DNA of 19,250 bases, taken from NCBI GenBank assembly GCA_030590265.1, contig JAUUYW010000016.1, positions 1 through 19,250 on the forward strand, in the 5' to 3' direction. Shown here one piece after another: positions 1 to 8,231 of this stretch. The translations under genes and the position numbers were made by a program. Each line of letters starts with the position of its first letter. The stretch's first letter is position 1. The notes under the pieces were generated by a model. That model was not told the origin of the DNA. It did no database searches and saw nothing but the letters and a program-made list of their open reading frames with translations. The DNA comes from Candidatus Krumholzibacteriia bacterium (GTDB taxonomy: Bacteria; Krumholzibacteriota; Krumholzibacteriia; LZORAL124-64-63).

Positions 1-470
1 CGGGCCATGGAAAGGGTGCCACGCAAATGTTTGGCGGTATGGGAAAATTCGGCCCGCAAATTGGCTTCACCGGTGAGCCCTGTGAAACCCTTATCAGCGA
101 GCATGGCGTTGACCTGGTCCACTAGTTTGGCTTCTTCGGAATTCAGAACGTCAGCAATTGTTGGGCTGCCGAGGCCGTCGTTGCGAGGATCCATGTCCTT
201 GCTGTTGGGATCACCACCTTGAATAATAAAACCAGGCATAATGCGGTGAAACTTGGTTCCGGAATAAAATTCAGTTCGGCTCAAATGAATAAAACTGTCC
301 ACGTGATGGGGAGCCAGCTCAGGATAAAAAACACCCAGCATCTCTCCAGGTTCCGTGGTCAGACGAAAGAAAATGGGCCCATCCGCTGCCGTTGCCGTTT
401 CCGTTGCCAAAGACCCACACAATAAGACGAATGTGAGAGCCCAGAACAGGCTCTTGTTCAGCTTGAACAT
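1..470 (-). CDS. secreted cyclophilin-type peptidyl-prolyl isomerase (3' end beyond window)
   Basis: Partial gene running off the left edge; about 156 residues are visible. The start ATG (468-470) is preceded by GGAGG four bases upstream. Residues 1-29 form a signal peptide (LNKS, then a hydrophobic stretch, ending ETATA before ADGP), so the enzyme should act in the periplasm, catalysing cis-trans isomerisation of X-Pro bonds during protein folding. Cyclophilin signatures follow in order: a FHRIMPGFIIQGGDP block containing the catalytic Arg-type motif, then RAEFSHTAKHLRGTLSMAR at the cut end. Between GGDP and the second block lies an insertion of about 35 residues (NDGLGSP through GFTGLTG) that is longer than in minimal bacterial cyclophilins such as PpiB. 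It lies 69 bp downstream of the SPOR lipoprotein gene on the same strand, so the two may be co-transcribed. The family call is firm; the exact paralogue is not. Confidence 0.9.
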   Translation of the reverse strand, partial: MFKLNKSLFWALTFVLLCGSLATETATAADGPIFFRLTTEPGEMLGVFYPELAPHHVDSFIHLSRTEFYSGTKFHRIMPGFIIQGGDPNSKDMDPRNDGLGSPTIADVLNSEEAKLVDQVNAMLADKGFTGLTGEANLRAEFSHTAKHLRGTLSMA

Positions 471-539
471 TGTTCCTCCAGGAAATTCTTGCCCCGGCAC
501 ATGGACCAGGGCTGGTCACCCAATTCAAGGCCTTGGAAA

Positions 540-1121
540 TCAGTTCATTTTGCGTTTCACAAGATAACTCAAACCGAGGCTGGAATGCAGTTCTTCGCCA
601 AGTTTTTCCGCGCTTTTATGATCGGCCAGTCCCCTGATGAACAAGCGATGGTAAAGCTGCCCGCCCACTTCGGCCTGTTCAATGGTGGCCGCATGGCCCA
701 TTTTTCGCAATTGGGCGGCTTTTTCCTCGGCAATAGCCAAAACGGTGAAAGAGCCCAACTGCAAACTGAAGGGCCCGGAGATTGTGGCTGAAGGAGGGGG
801 ATCGCCAGCCGGTTCCTCTTGCCCCGCAGGGGGGACTACTCGGGTGACCTTGCCCTCACCCGCTGGTTCAGAAGTTTCCGGAGCTGGGTTTTCAGGCAAT
901 TGGGATGGTGTTCCCTGATGCCCTTCTGGTCGAACGTCTGTAGCAGGTACCGAGGAATCAGGGATGTCGTTGAGATCATCCTCGGTGACCAAATCGGGAA
1001 CCATAGCCTTGGTCTGCTTGGTTTCACTGGCAACGGAAGCATCATCTTTTTCGCCACATCCAGCCATTGCCACCACAAAAGCAGTCAGGAACAGGGCCTG
1101 TATCAGTGTTCTTTTTTGCAT
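540..1121 (-). CDS. SPOR-domain lipoprotein
   Basis: 193 residues. An upstream TTG at 1190 would lie in the promoter; the ATG at 1121 is preferred because GGAGG lies five bases before it. The N-terminus QKR followed by a hydrophobic run and MAGC (Cys22) is a lipoprotein signal, so the mature protein should be lipidated. Residues about 25-115 are acidic, Pro-, Glu- and Thr-rich and low in complexity, typical of a flexible periplasmic linker. Residues about 118-193 (from FSLQLGSF to YLVKRK) match the SPOR fold, with a Q-x-G-S-F opening, an AxxKAAQLRKMGH-type helix and a second half beginning YHRLFIRG. SPOR domains bind denuded peptidoglycan glycan strands, usually at septa. The specific role here, such as an RlpA- or DamX-like function, cannot be assigned. 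It is read divergently from the cysteine desulfurase gene. Confidence 0.85.
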   Translation of the reverse strand: MQKRTLIQALFLTAFVVAMAGCGEKDDASVASETKQTKAMVPDLVTEDDLNDIPDSSVPATDVRPEGHQGTPSQLPENPAPETSEPAGEGKVTRVVPPAGQEEPAGDPPPSATISGPFSLQLGSFTVLAIAEEKAAQLRKMGHAATIEQAEVGGQLYHRLFIRGLADHKSAEKLGEELHSSLGLSYLVKRKMN

Positions 1122-1160
1122 AGTATCCTCCATGTCATTTTCTGAGCCCGGATTTTTCCC

Positions 1161-1190
1161 ATTGTAAAACCATTTTGTACCTTGAGGCAA
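1161..1190 (-). promoter_or_regulatory. sigma70-type promoter for the SPOR lipoprotein gene
   Basis: Reading the minus strand, a -35 box TTGCCT (1190-1185, 4 of 6 consensus) is separated by 18 bp from a -10 box TACAAT (1166-1161, 5 of 6). Transcription would start near 1154, giving a leader of about 33 nt ahead of the ATG at 1121. This placement also argues against the longer TTG start at 1190. Found by eye only. Confidence 0.5.
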
Positions 1191-1234
1191 GCAGAGAGAA
1201 TTCTACCAAAGGAAATTTACTTGCTGATTTCATC

Positions 1235-1262
1235 TTGACGCCAAAGCTCCCTGTTCGATATT
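1235..1262 (+). promoter_or_regulatory. possible promoter for the class V aminotransferase gene
   Basis: A -35 box TTGACG (1235-1240, 5 of 6) is followed after 16 bp by GATATT (1257-1262, 4 of 6). Transcription would begin near 1270, about 45 nt before the ATG at 1315. AAGGA at 1301-1305 serves as ribosome binding site with a 9-nt spacer. Confidence 0.35.
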
Positions 1263-1314
1263 CCTATTAGCACCCCACCCCCTGGATCGCCAAAAGGATG
1301 AAGGATACCGGACC

Positions 1315-2469
1315 ATGCCCCTGATCTACCTGGACAACGCAGCAACATCCTTCCCAAAGCCGCCAACAGTGGCTGCAGACATGGGAAATTTTCTTGCCAA
1401 TGAGGCTGTCAATCCAGGCCGTTCTGGCTTCGATCTCAGCCTGAAAGCTGGGGCTCGCCTTGATAATCTCCGCCGTCGATTGGCCATATTTTTCAAGCAT
1501 CCCACCCAAGACCCAAACCGAGTGGTGTTCACCAACAACGCCACCGAAGCGTTGAACATTGCCATCCAGGGTGTTTGCATACCGGGTGATCACATTGTCT
1601 CCACCGTTTTGGAACACAACTCCGTGCTGCGTCCCCTCTTTGAACTGCAAAAAACCGGTATCAGACATGACCTGGCTCCTTGCGATGGCCGAGGATTCGT
1701 TGAGCCCGTATCAATCGAATCACTGTTGAAACCTGAAACCCGGCTGGTTGTGATGACTCACGCCAGCAATGTTCTGGGCACTGTTCAACCTGTTGATGAA
1801 ATTGGAGCCTTGTGCCGGTCCAGAGGAATTCATTTTCTGCTGGATGCAGCCCAAACCGCTGGCGTAGTTCCCATTGACATGGCTGCTATTGGTGCCGATT
1901 TGTTGGTCTTCACTGGGCACAAAGGCCTGATGGGCCCCACGGGAACCGGTGGTCTATTGATTGCCGGTGAGGGGAATATCAAACCAACCCGGTGGGGTGG
2001 AACCGGCGTGCGATCAGCCGTGCGGGGTCATCTGGAAGAATATCCCTATCGTCTTGAGGCGGGCACCCTCAACACCGTGGGTTTGGTTGGTTTGAACGCA
2101 GGTTTGGACTGGTTGCTGACCAATGATGCCGGCAAAATCGAAAACGAACTCAGCACACGTTTGCTCAAAGGCCTGGCAGATATTCCTTCGGTTTCGGTGG
2201 TGGGATTGGAAAAAGGAGAATTCGACCTCAGTGCCGCCAGCCGCACCGCGGTGCTTTCCATTCTGGTAGAAAGCATGGATCCGGCCAAAGTAGGTATGTT
2301 CCTGGATGCGGATTGGGATATCGCCGTGCGCACTGGCCTGCAATGCGCTCCCCTGGTGCATGAAGCCATGGGCACCACTCATGGTGGAACCATCCGCATC
2401 AGTCCCGGCCCGTTCAACACGCCACAGGAAATCGATATTCTCCTGGAAGCTCTGGCTTCTTTCAAATAA
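1315..2469 (+). CDS. class V aminotransferase, cysteine desulfurase family
   Basis: 384 residues, full length for the family. It is a PLP enzyme expected to take sulfur from cysteine, leaving alanine and an enzyme persulfide, in the cytoplasm. Visible landmarks are YLDNAAT (5-11), the NNATEALN substrate loop (74-81), His101 in LEHNS for stacking on PLP, N152, D177 and Q180 in LLDAAQTAG, the Schiff-base Lys203 in TGHKGLMGP, Cys344 in RTGLQCAPL as persulfide-forming cysteine, and Arg361 in TIRISPG for the substrate carboxylate. The short catalytic-Cys segment, RTG-x-x-C, resembles SufS/CsdA (group II) enzymes, and the overall sequence resembles the stand-alone EGP subfamily (TIGR01977). No SufE, SufU, IscU or ThiI partner gene is visible. 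It stands alone between divergent and convergent neighbours. Cysteine desulfurase is likely; selenocysteine lyase activity cannot be excluded. Confidence 0.9.
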   Translation: MPLIYLDNAATSFPKPPTVAADMGNFLANEAVNPGRSGFDLSLKAGARLDNLRRRLAIFFKHPTQDPNRVVFTNNATEALNIAIQGVCIPGDHIVSTVLEHNSVLRPLFELQKTGIRHDLAPCDGRGFVEPVSIESLLKPETRLVVMTHASNVLGTVQPVDEIGALCRSRGIHFLLDAAQTAGVVPIDMAAIGADLLVFTGHKGLMGPTGTGGLLIAGEGNIKPTRWGGTGVRSAVRGHLEEYPYRLEAGTLNTVGLVGLNAGLDWLLTNDAGKIENELSTRLLKGLADIPSVSVVGLEKGEFDLSAASRTAVLSILVESMDPAKVGMFLDADWDIAVRTGLQCAPLVHEAMGTTHGGTIRISPGPFNTPQEIDILLEALASFK

Positions 2470-2473
2470 CCAG

Positions 2474-2514
2474 AAAAAAACTCCCGAGCTGTTCCAGAAG
2501 AACCAGCCCGGGAG
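2474..2514 (-). terminator. rho-independent terminator of the OmpA-like lipoprotein gene
   Basis: CTCCCG (2481-2486) pairs with CGGGAG (2509-2514), and GCTG pairs with CAGC inside it after one mismatch. The hairpin is followed on the minus strand by a run of seven T (2480-2474). It lies between two convergent genes, and the T run suits the minus-strand gene. The plus side lacks a T run, although the hairpin could still slow polymerase coming from the aminotransferase gene. Confidence 0.75.
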
Positions 2515-2552
2515 AAATCTTCAACAAAATTCAGCTTTATTTTTTACCGAAT

Positions 2553-3173
2553 CTATTCACTCTTGTACAATACAAACCGAACACGACGGTTCGCTTTGCG
2601 ACCCTCTTCGGTATCGTTGTCGGCGACGGCCCGGAAAGGACCAAAGCTAACCGCGGCGAAACGTTCGGGATCCAGGCCCATCTGACCGGTCATGTAGCGA
2701 ACCACGGCCGCGGACCGGAAAGCACCCAGCTCCCAGTTCGAAGGCCAGTACTCCTGGTACTCTTCTTTGACCTTGCGATTGTCGGTGTAGCCTTCCACAT
2801 ACACATCCCAGGTAGGATGGTCGCGAATGACCCCGGCGATATTTTCCAGAGCAGGAACCATTGTATCGCGGACGATCAGCCCGCTGGCTACAAAGCTCAG
2901 CTCATCGGTCACCGTACCCATGACAACTTCTTCGTTCTCCTCGATGAGGATGGCGTTGTCGGACTTGCAGTCGTCCAGATTGCTGGTCAATTCTTCGACG
3001 ATCTGGTTGCGCTCGGCGATGACGGCCTCATCGTTGGCGATTTCCCTTTGCAACTCTTCAATTTGGGCATCCAGCTGCATGATTTGCTCTTCGTATTCCT
3101 TGCAGGAACAGCCGGCCATGACCACCAGGGCCACCAGCATTAACAGCATGGCAATTTTGCGGAAGTTAACCAT
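2553..3173 (-). CDS. OmpA/MotB-like peptidoglycan-associated lipoprotein
   Basis: 206 residues. The ATG at 3173 is chosen over an upstream in-frame start at 3215 because AGGAG lies nine bases before it and the signal peptide follows at once. A lipoprotein signal ends in MAGC (Cys22). Residues about 25-85 form heptad-like, Glu-, Gln- and Leu-rich coiled coil (YEEQIMQLDAQIEELQRE). Residues about 95-206 form an OmpA C-terminal domain: VEGYTDNR supplies the Asp, and RKANRRVRFVL the Arg, that in this family hold the diaminopimelate of peptidoglycan. The segment PSNWELGAFRSAAVVRYM is closer to MotB-type members than to Pal. Likely role: a periplasmic, membrane-anchored link to the cell wall. No MotA-like or Tol partner is adjacent, so a flagellar role is not supported. 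It ends at a clear terminator. Confidence 0.88.
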   Translation of the reverse strand: MVNFRKIAMLLMLVALVVMAGCSCKEYEEQIMQLDAQIEELQREIANDEAVIAERNQIVEELTSNLDDCKSDNAILIEENEEVVMGTVTDELSFVASGLIVRDTMVPALENIAGVIRDHPTWDVYVEGYTDNRKVKEEYQEYWPSNWELGAFRSAAVVRYMTGQMGLDPERFAAVSFGPFRAVADNDTEEGRKANRRVRFVLYKSE

Positions 3174-3338
3174 TTTTTCCACTCCTTTGATGGGCTTGCG
3201 CCCGGTTGATCTCACTCCATATCAAGGCCGGATGATGGATGTTGTCTCAAGCATCCCTGATCCGGGCCAAATGCGTTTCCCGTGAGAGTAGCCATAGGGG
3301 ACACCAATTCTCAAGTTTTTTCTACTATAAAATGTAAG

Positions 3339-4010
3339 TTACTCAAATTTAATCAGGTGCTTGTCCTGCCCAATGACCTCCATTTTATCTCCCTCCTGAA
3401 AAATCAGACTGCCATCAGGTAAGGGAAGTTTGGTCTCCGATGGCTGTTGTGCCTCCTCCTGGTTACCAAATCGCATCACCTGAATGATGTTCAGATGATG
3501 CTCATTCAGGACATTCAACTCGCCCACGCTTTGCCCCACCCAATCATCGGGAACCTTGAGGGTGCGCAGGCTAAAACCGTCAGGCAGTTCAACAAAATCA
3601 ACCACTGAGTCATGAGTCAGGTGCCGCGCCAGATGAATACCGACGTCTTCTTCGGGTTTGATCACCCGATCGGCCCCGACCTTCCGCAGCACATCGGCCT
3701 GGTCTTCGTTCAAAGCTTTGGCGCAAACCAGGGGTACTCCCAGTTCATGACAATGCATTGTCACCAGTACACTGGCTTCAAAATTGCTGCCGATTGCCAC
3801 CACCACTGCGTCCATTTTGGCGATGTTGCGGCTCTCCAACAAATTGGCATTGGTGGCGTCGAAACTTTCGGCTTCGTCCACATCCTGGATGATTTCGTTG
3901 ACCTTGTTCAAATTTCGATCAACAGCCAGGACTTCGGCTCCTTGACGATTCAGCTCTCTGGCAACGGCCTGGCCGAATCGGCCCAGCCCCAACACTGCTA
4001 CTTTCAACAT
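3339..4010 (-). CDS. trkA: Trk/Ktr potassium uptake regulatory subunit (RCK protein)
   Basis: 223 residues, the length of KtrA-type single-unit RCK proteins rather than the duplicated enterobacterial TrkA (about 458). Residues 1-125 form an RCK_N Rossmann domain: VAVLGLGRFG gives the GxGxxG motif (8-13), and Asp31 at the end of the second strand is placed to hold the nucleotide ribose. Residues about 135-223 form an RCK_C domain (from VVDFVELPDG to GDKMEVIGQ). In this family an octameric ring on the cytoplasmic face gates the membrane subunit in response to adenine nucleotides or NAD(H). The gene begins 24 bp downstream of the channel gene on the same strand, a standard two-gene operon. By length, ktrA would be an equally good symbol. 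Strongly supported. Confidence 0.92.
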   Translation of the reverse strand: MLKVAVLGLGRFGQAVARELNRQGAEVLAVDRNLNKVNEIIQDVDEAESFDATNANLLESRNIAKMDAVVVAIGSNFEASVLVTMHCHELGVPLVCAKALNEDQADVLRKVGADRVIKPEEDVGIHLARHLTHDSVVDFVELPDGFSLRTLKVPDDWVGQSVGELNVLNEHHLNIIQVMRFGNQEEAQQPSETKLPLPDGSLIFQEGDKMEVIGQDKHLIKFE

Positions 4011-4034
4011 CGGACATCACACCTTTCAACAACC

Positions 4035-5825
4035 TTAACCAATGAGAATCCGTCCTTTGGCAAAACGGATTCGGGGTTCGGCCAAACGGCCCACCAGACT
4101 GGCAGCCAGAGTTAAAGGACCCAGTCGTCCCACAAACATCAAAAAAATGATCAACAGTTTTCCCACCGGGGAAAGCAGGTCGGTCATGCCCAGGGAAAGC
4201 CCAACGGTGCCCAGGGCCGAAAAGACTTCAAACACCGTGGGCAACGGCTCCTGTCCTTCGGACATCAACAGGATAAAGATGGCCACAGCAGCAATCACCA
4301 ACCCGGCAGACAGCACCAGCATGCTGCGCTGGACCTGGACCTGTTCTATCTCCCACCGGCCCAAACGAACCTTCGTCAGGCCTTTACCAACCGAACGAAT
4401 GTTGGCCCAGACAATGGCCAGTGCTGTCACCTTTACACCACCGGCGGTGCTGCCGGGAGCACCACCGATGAACATCAGGATGATCATCAGAAAAAGAGAC
4501 GCCGGTGTGAGAAGATTCAAATCCATGCTGTTGAAACCGGCGGTGCGGCAAGTAGCAGACTGGAAAAATGCCTGGCTCAATTTGGCTGCCAACGGTTGGC
4601 CGGCAAGGCTGTTGTTCCATTCCAACAGGGTGATCAGGAGTCCGCCGCCAATCAACAAAGCAGCTGATACCGCCAGAACCACCTGGGAGTGAAGGTCCAA
4701 GCGCAGCCTTTTGTTGCGGCGATCCAGAAAACGGCCCCGTGTCCAGGCCATCAACTGAAGAACCACCCCAAATCCCAACCCACCCAGCACCAACAAACCA
4801 GTGACTGACCCCATCACCAATGGGCTATGGGCCAGCTCCACCAGGGATTGGGAATAAAGACTGAAACCAGCGTTGCAGAAAGCGCTGATGGAATGAAACA
4901 GCGCCTGAAAAGCCCTCGGTGTGTTTGCAAGCTGGGCACCATCCAACCCGCGGTACAGGAGAATCGCCCCCAGGATTTCAATGCTCACTGTCATCAGAAT
5001 GATGAAACGCACCATGCGTCCCACTTCGGCCATCATGGGCACATGGAAGACTTCCCGTAACAAGCTGCTTTCCCGCACACCGATTCCCCTACCCAACAAG
5101 AGGCTCAGAGCCGCTGTCAGGGACATGATGCCCAAACCACCCAGCTGGATGAGCACCAGAATGACCGTTTGTCCAAATGTGGAAAACCCGGTGCCCGTAT
5201 CCCTGACAACCAAACCGGTGACACATACGGCGCTGGATGATGTGAAAAGGGCGTCCAAAAAATGGATTGGTTGATCGGCTGGGGTAGCCTTGGGGAGCAT
5301 CAACAAACCGGTGCCCAAAAAAATCATAACTACAAAGACCAGGACAAAGGCCACTGCCGGACGAACCCGCCAGCGTGCAAACCGGTGTTGCATATGAGGC
5401 AGCTGCACAGCAAATACTGAAGCAATATACACCTGGATGATCAAAAGATAGGCATTGGTCAAATCACTGGCGTGGACCTTGTCCATAACTGTTGCCAACC
5501 AAGTTGATTCACGCCCCAGAAGAATCCCAAGGATTTCCAGAATCAGCAACACAGAGAGGGAAAAAGTGGGCCAGCGTTCCTTGAGGTAAAACCTGAATTG
5601 TCCCAGATGACGCCAGGAAAGGACCTGTTCCACCAAAAAAAGAATGACTGCGCAAAAACTGAAAAAGCGGGCCACCAGAAGCCCGGTATCGCCCGGGTAG
5701 GTTCCGTGTTCCAGAAGGATTCCTGCCAACCCGCATAAGCCGGCTAAGGCCAGAACAATCCGTCGCCATCTGTGGTGTCCAAGTTTGTATTGGTTCACAA
5801 AAATCAAATCCCGGTGAAAAAACAA
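4035..5825 (-). CDS. trkH: Trk/Ktr potassium transporter membrane subunit
   Basis: About 596 residues, inner membrane K+ (or K+/Na+) uptake channel working with the RCK protein next door. All four selectivity-filter loops are visible, each with the key glycine: VCVTG (Gly204), FCNAGF (Gly320), CRTAGF (Gly430) and GTVGLS (Gly542). GGAPGSTAGGVK (454-465) is the intramembrane gating loop of the third unit. The N-terminal ~150 residues add several extra membrane helices before the first M1-P-M2 unit, longer than in KtrB (about 450). The start is uncertain: the longest form uses TTG at 5825 after a weak GGGG, and GTG at 5798 is an alternative that loses nine residues. The call is firm. The symbol ktrB is an alternative, given the KtrA-sized partner. 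Confidence 0.92.
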   Translation of the reverse strand: MFFHRDLIFVNQYKLGHHRWRRIVLALAGLCGLAGILLEHGTYPGDTGLLVARFFSFCAVILFLVEQVLSWRHLGQFRFYLKERWPTFSLSVLLILEILGILLGRESTWLATVMDKVHASDLTNAYLLIIQVYIASVFAVQLPHMQHRFARWRVRPAVAFVLVFVVMIFLGTGLLMLPKATPADQPIHFLDALFTSSSAVCVTGLVVRDTGTGFSTFGQTVILVLIQLGGLGIMSLTAALSLLLGRGIGVRESSLLREVFHVPMMAEVGRMVRFIILMTVSIEILGAILLYRGLDGAQLANTPRAFQALFHSISAFCNAGFSLYSQSLVELAHSPLVMGSVTGLLVLGGLGFGVVLQLMAWTRGRFLDRRNKRLRLDLHSQVVLAVSAALLIGGGLLITLLEWNNSLAGQPLAAKLSQAFFQSATCRTAGFNSMDLNLLTPASLFLMIILMFIGGAPGSTAGGVKVTALAIVWANIRSVGKGLTKVRLGRWEIEQVQVQRSMLVLSAGLVIAAVAIFILLMSEGQEPLPTVFEVFSALGTVGLSLGMTDLLSPVGKLLIIFLMFVGRLGPLTLAASLVGRLAEPRIRFAKGRILIG

Positions 5826-5916
5826 TAAACCCCAGGCTCAAATGTGCGATAACCCGGAATGAAGAAGAGTGCTCGTGGGAATCATCCACCCAACAGCCGA
5901 AAGATTCAACATAGGA

Positions 5917-8043
5917 ATGTTTGGACTCAAGAAAATATTAGATAAGCCCCAATGGATCCCTGGAATCCTGGTGGCAATTCTGTGCCTGAACCTGCCGACT
6001 GCCCTCTGGGCGTCCTCCGGGCCAAATCCGGCACCACTGGATACTTTGCGGGTTGCTGATCCTCAGGAAGGGGAAATCGATCCTCGCTATCAAGGATCAA
6101 GTGTTGACAGCAGTCGCAAGAAATTACCCGATGTCAAGGCCACGGTAGTGCCCAGGACCAAACCTCCCCGGAAACCCCCTCGTCTGATCCACCCCCTCAG
6201 TGGTGATTGGTATTTCCAGGAAGCCCGGGCGGCGGCGGCTCGCCAGGACCGGCCCGCAGTTAAAGAAAACCTGAAACTGGCTCTGGGCATTGACCCGGAA
6301 AATACGCGCTACCTGATGTGGCAAGTAGGCCAATCCCTGCGAGTCTTCGATACACCCACTGTAATTAATTCTCTTCCTAAAATTGTGGCCGGGTTAATTG
6401 AGTCACCAGTGGCCAGAGGCCGTTTGGTTGTGCCTCTGCACCAGGCGGCAATATTGCTTTCAAGTTGGTTTTGGACTGTCCTGGTGATAGCCTCATTTCT
6501 GATGTTGTGGCCCCACTTGTCTCATGATCTTGGTGCCCTGGTTTTTAAGGATCGCAGCCATGCTCAACATTGGTGGCTGCCCTTGCTCATTCCGATTGCG
6601 ATCATTGCTCTGCGACCTGGATGGCTTGGATTTCTGGCCCTGATGAGTGCGGTATTGTTGATTCAGACCCGCGGAAAATTGCGTGCTCTTTTAACCGTCA
6701 CTTGGGCAACAGCCATCATCCTGGCTTTCCCCGCCTGGCCCCTGCTGCATCTGGCCCCGCCAACCATCGACCCCAACAGCGAAGTCATTCTCCTGGTCGA
6801 TGCCTGCCGCCTGGAACCATCAGGACCCACGTCAGACCGTTTAAGGAAAAACCTGGAAAATGCTACAAATATCGACCGTCAGGCGAGACTGCGCATTGCC
6901 CTGGCCATTCAGGAAGCCCGACGGGGCCGTTTCCAAACCAGCGACAAGCTCTTCAAAAAAGTTCTTCAATACGACCCCGATAGTTTCCCTGCCCAGATTG
7001 GTCTGGCCAACAACACCTATTATCGCGGCAATCTGGACCAGGCTCTTTCGCGTTACCATCAGACCAAAACAGTGCACCCGAACCGGGGCGAAGTGGGCTA
7101 CAACATGGCCCAGGTTTATTTCAAAAAACTATTCATCCCCGAAGCCACCACGGCCCTGGAACTTTCCCGGGATTTGGGATTTTTTGCGCCCACCCACATG
7201 GACAAAAGTACTCGCAACCAGAGTTATTCCCCGGTTGTTTATCCGGGATTGTCCCACGAGGCCCTGTTGAAAGCCTGTGCTTTTGAAGCGGAGAATTACC
7301 CACCTCTGGTGACTATCTCTTCCTGGCAAAATCTTCTGGGAAGTCCCCCGCTGCCTTTGTTCCTCGTTCTCATCGTGCCTTTGTTGCTGGCAGTGGTGTT
7401 GATACAGTGGTGGAGCCACCAACACGATCCGCGCGATTGTCAAAACTGCGGAATCGCCATTTGCAGAGATTGTTGCCGGGTTCGCGATGCAGCCTGGTTG
7501 TGCCCTGCCTGCGGGGAAACCGCCAGTCGAAGCCGCAGTGATGTTGTTTTGGCCACCTTGCTCAAGAACCGTTCCCGGGGCGAGGGCATGAAATACTCCC
7601 AACGCATAGTCAATCTGGGTCGCAGCATGCCTGGGGCCGGGCATTTGGCCAGCAATCGGTTTGCAGCCGCCTGGCTGAGAATGTCGCTGACTGCCTGGGG
7701 TGCTTTCTTCATCAGTGCTGGCTGGATTTTCGACAGTGGTGCGCCCTGGAAGAGCCCTGGATTTCTTCTGGCTCCTGAAGTCTTCGATGCTCTTTGGTTG
7801 CCCCTTCCCAAAGAAATGTGGCCTGGGTGGTTATCCCTGCCGGTCCTCTTTGGCTGTGGCCTGCTGGTTCTGGCCTGGGTGATTGCCCTACTGGACGGAT
7901 CAAACCTGCGCCAGGGAATGCCCGAACATTTTTCCTGGGCTCCCAATCCCAGTCGGAATTCCGGAAATGCTAACGTAAGAAAAATCATGATTGATGAGAA
8001 CCAACCAGGTGCGGCCGTTGGGCCGGGCCTGGGTAAACTCTAA
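5917..8043 (+). CDS. multi-pass membrane protein with TPR repeats and a cysteine-rich zinc-ribbon-like insert
   Basis: 708 residues from the ATG at 5917. An in-frame GTG at 5869 would add 16 residues, but the ATG gives a normal signal sequence (FGLKKILDK, hydrophobic core, ALWASS); neither has a convincing Shine-Dalgarno. Layout: signal or anchor helix 1-34; Pro- and basic-rich stretch about 60-95; a helical TPR-like unit about 97-155; membrane helices near 181-199, 219-233, 236-250 and 256-278; TPR repeats about 322-420; a helix about 481-498; a cysteine cluster 508-532 (C508, C511, C516, C519, C520, C529, C532) resembling a zinc ribbon; then two more helices about 592-606 and 640-660. Probably a scaffold or sensor in the envelope, with function unknown. 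The next gene starts 11 bp after its stop, so the two form an operon. Confidence 0.8.
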   Translation: MFGLKKILDKPQWIPGILVAILCLNLPTALWASSGPNPAPLDTLRVADPQEGEIDPRYQGSSVDSSRKKLPDVKATVVPRTKPPRKPPRLIHPLSGDWYFQEARAAAARQDRPAVKENLKLALGIDPENTRYLMWQVGQSLRVFDTPTVINSLPKIVAGLIESPVARGRLVVPLHQAAILLSSWFWTVLVIASFLMLWPHLSHDLGALVFKDRSHAQHWWLPLLIPIAIIALRPGWLGFLALMSAVLLIQTRGKLRALLTVTWATAIILAFPAWPLLHLAPPTIDPNSEVILLVDACRLEPSGPTSDRLRKNLENATNIDRQARLRIALAIQEARRGRFQTSDKLFKKVLQYDPDSFPAQIGLANNTYYRGNLDQALSRYHQTKTVHPNRGEVGYNMAQVYFKKLFIPEATTALELSRDLGFFAPTHMDKSTRNQSYSPVVYPGLSHEALLKACAFEAENYPPLVTISSWQNLLGSPPLPLFLVLIVPLLLAVVLIQWWSHQHDPRDCQNCGIAICRDCCRVRDAAWLCPACGETASRSRSDVVLATLLKNRSRGEGMKYSQRIVNLGRSMPGAGHLASNRFAAAWLRMSLTAWGAFFISAGWIFDSGAPWKSPGFLLAPEVFDALWLPLPKEMWPGWLSLPVLFGCGLLVLAWVIALLDGSNLRQGMPEHFSWAPNPSRNSGNANVRKIMIDENQPGAAVGPGLGKL

Positions 8044-8050
8044 GGAGGTG
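8042..8050 (+). promoter_or_regulatory. strong Shine-Dalgarno of the DUF4388 gene
   Basis: AAGGAGGTG overlaps the stop codon of the upstream gene and lies a few bases before the ATG at 8055. It is close to perfect complementarity with the 16S 3' end, so translation is expected to begin at 8055, upstream of the in-frame TAA, and not at an internal start. Confidence 0.85.
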
Positions 8051-8231
8051 TGGCATGGCACTGGAAGGCAAACTGAGTGATTTTAATTTAGCTGAAATCC
8101 TGCAACTCATATCCAGTCAGCAAAAGTCTGGCTATCTGAGACTGGAAGCCACCCGCAGCATGGTTTTCATCTTCGACAAGGGTAATCTGGTCGGCACACG
8201 GGACCGTCGCACCGATGCCCGGGATCCCCTG

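Noticed and set aside
504..535. Palindromes GACCAGGGCTGGTC and CAAGGCCTTG between the SPOR and cyclophilin genes
   Set aside because: Loop sizes of zero to two bases or very short stems, and no T run after them on the minus strand, so no terminator is claimed.
2553..3173. Flagellar motor protein MotB
   Set aside because: The OmpA-type domain is MotB-like, but the N-terminus is a lipoprotein signal rather than a MotB plug and membrane helix, and no motA is adjacent.
3612..4115. 167-codon plus-strand frame across the trkA start and trkH end
   Set aside because: Antisense to two well-identified genes, and its composition looks like a shadow.
7440..7988. 182-codon minus-strand frame opposite the TPR membrane protein
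   Set aside because: No motif or start signal, and the plus strand is continuous from signal sequence to stop.
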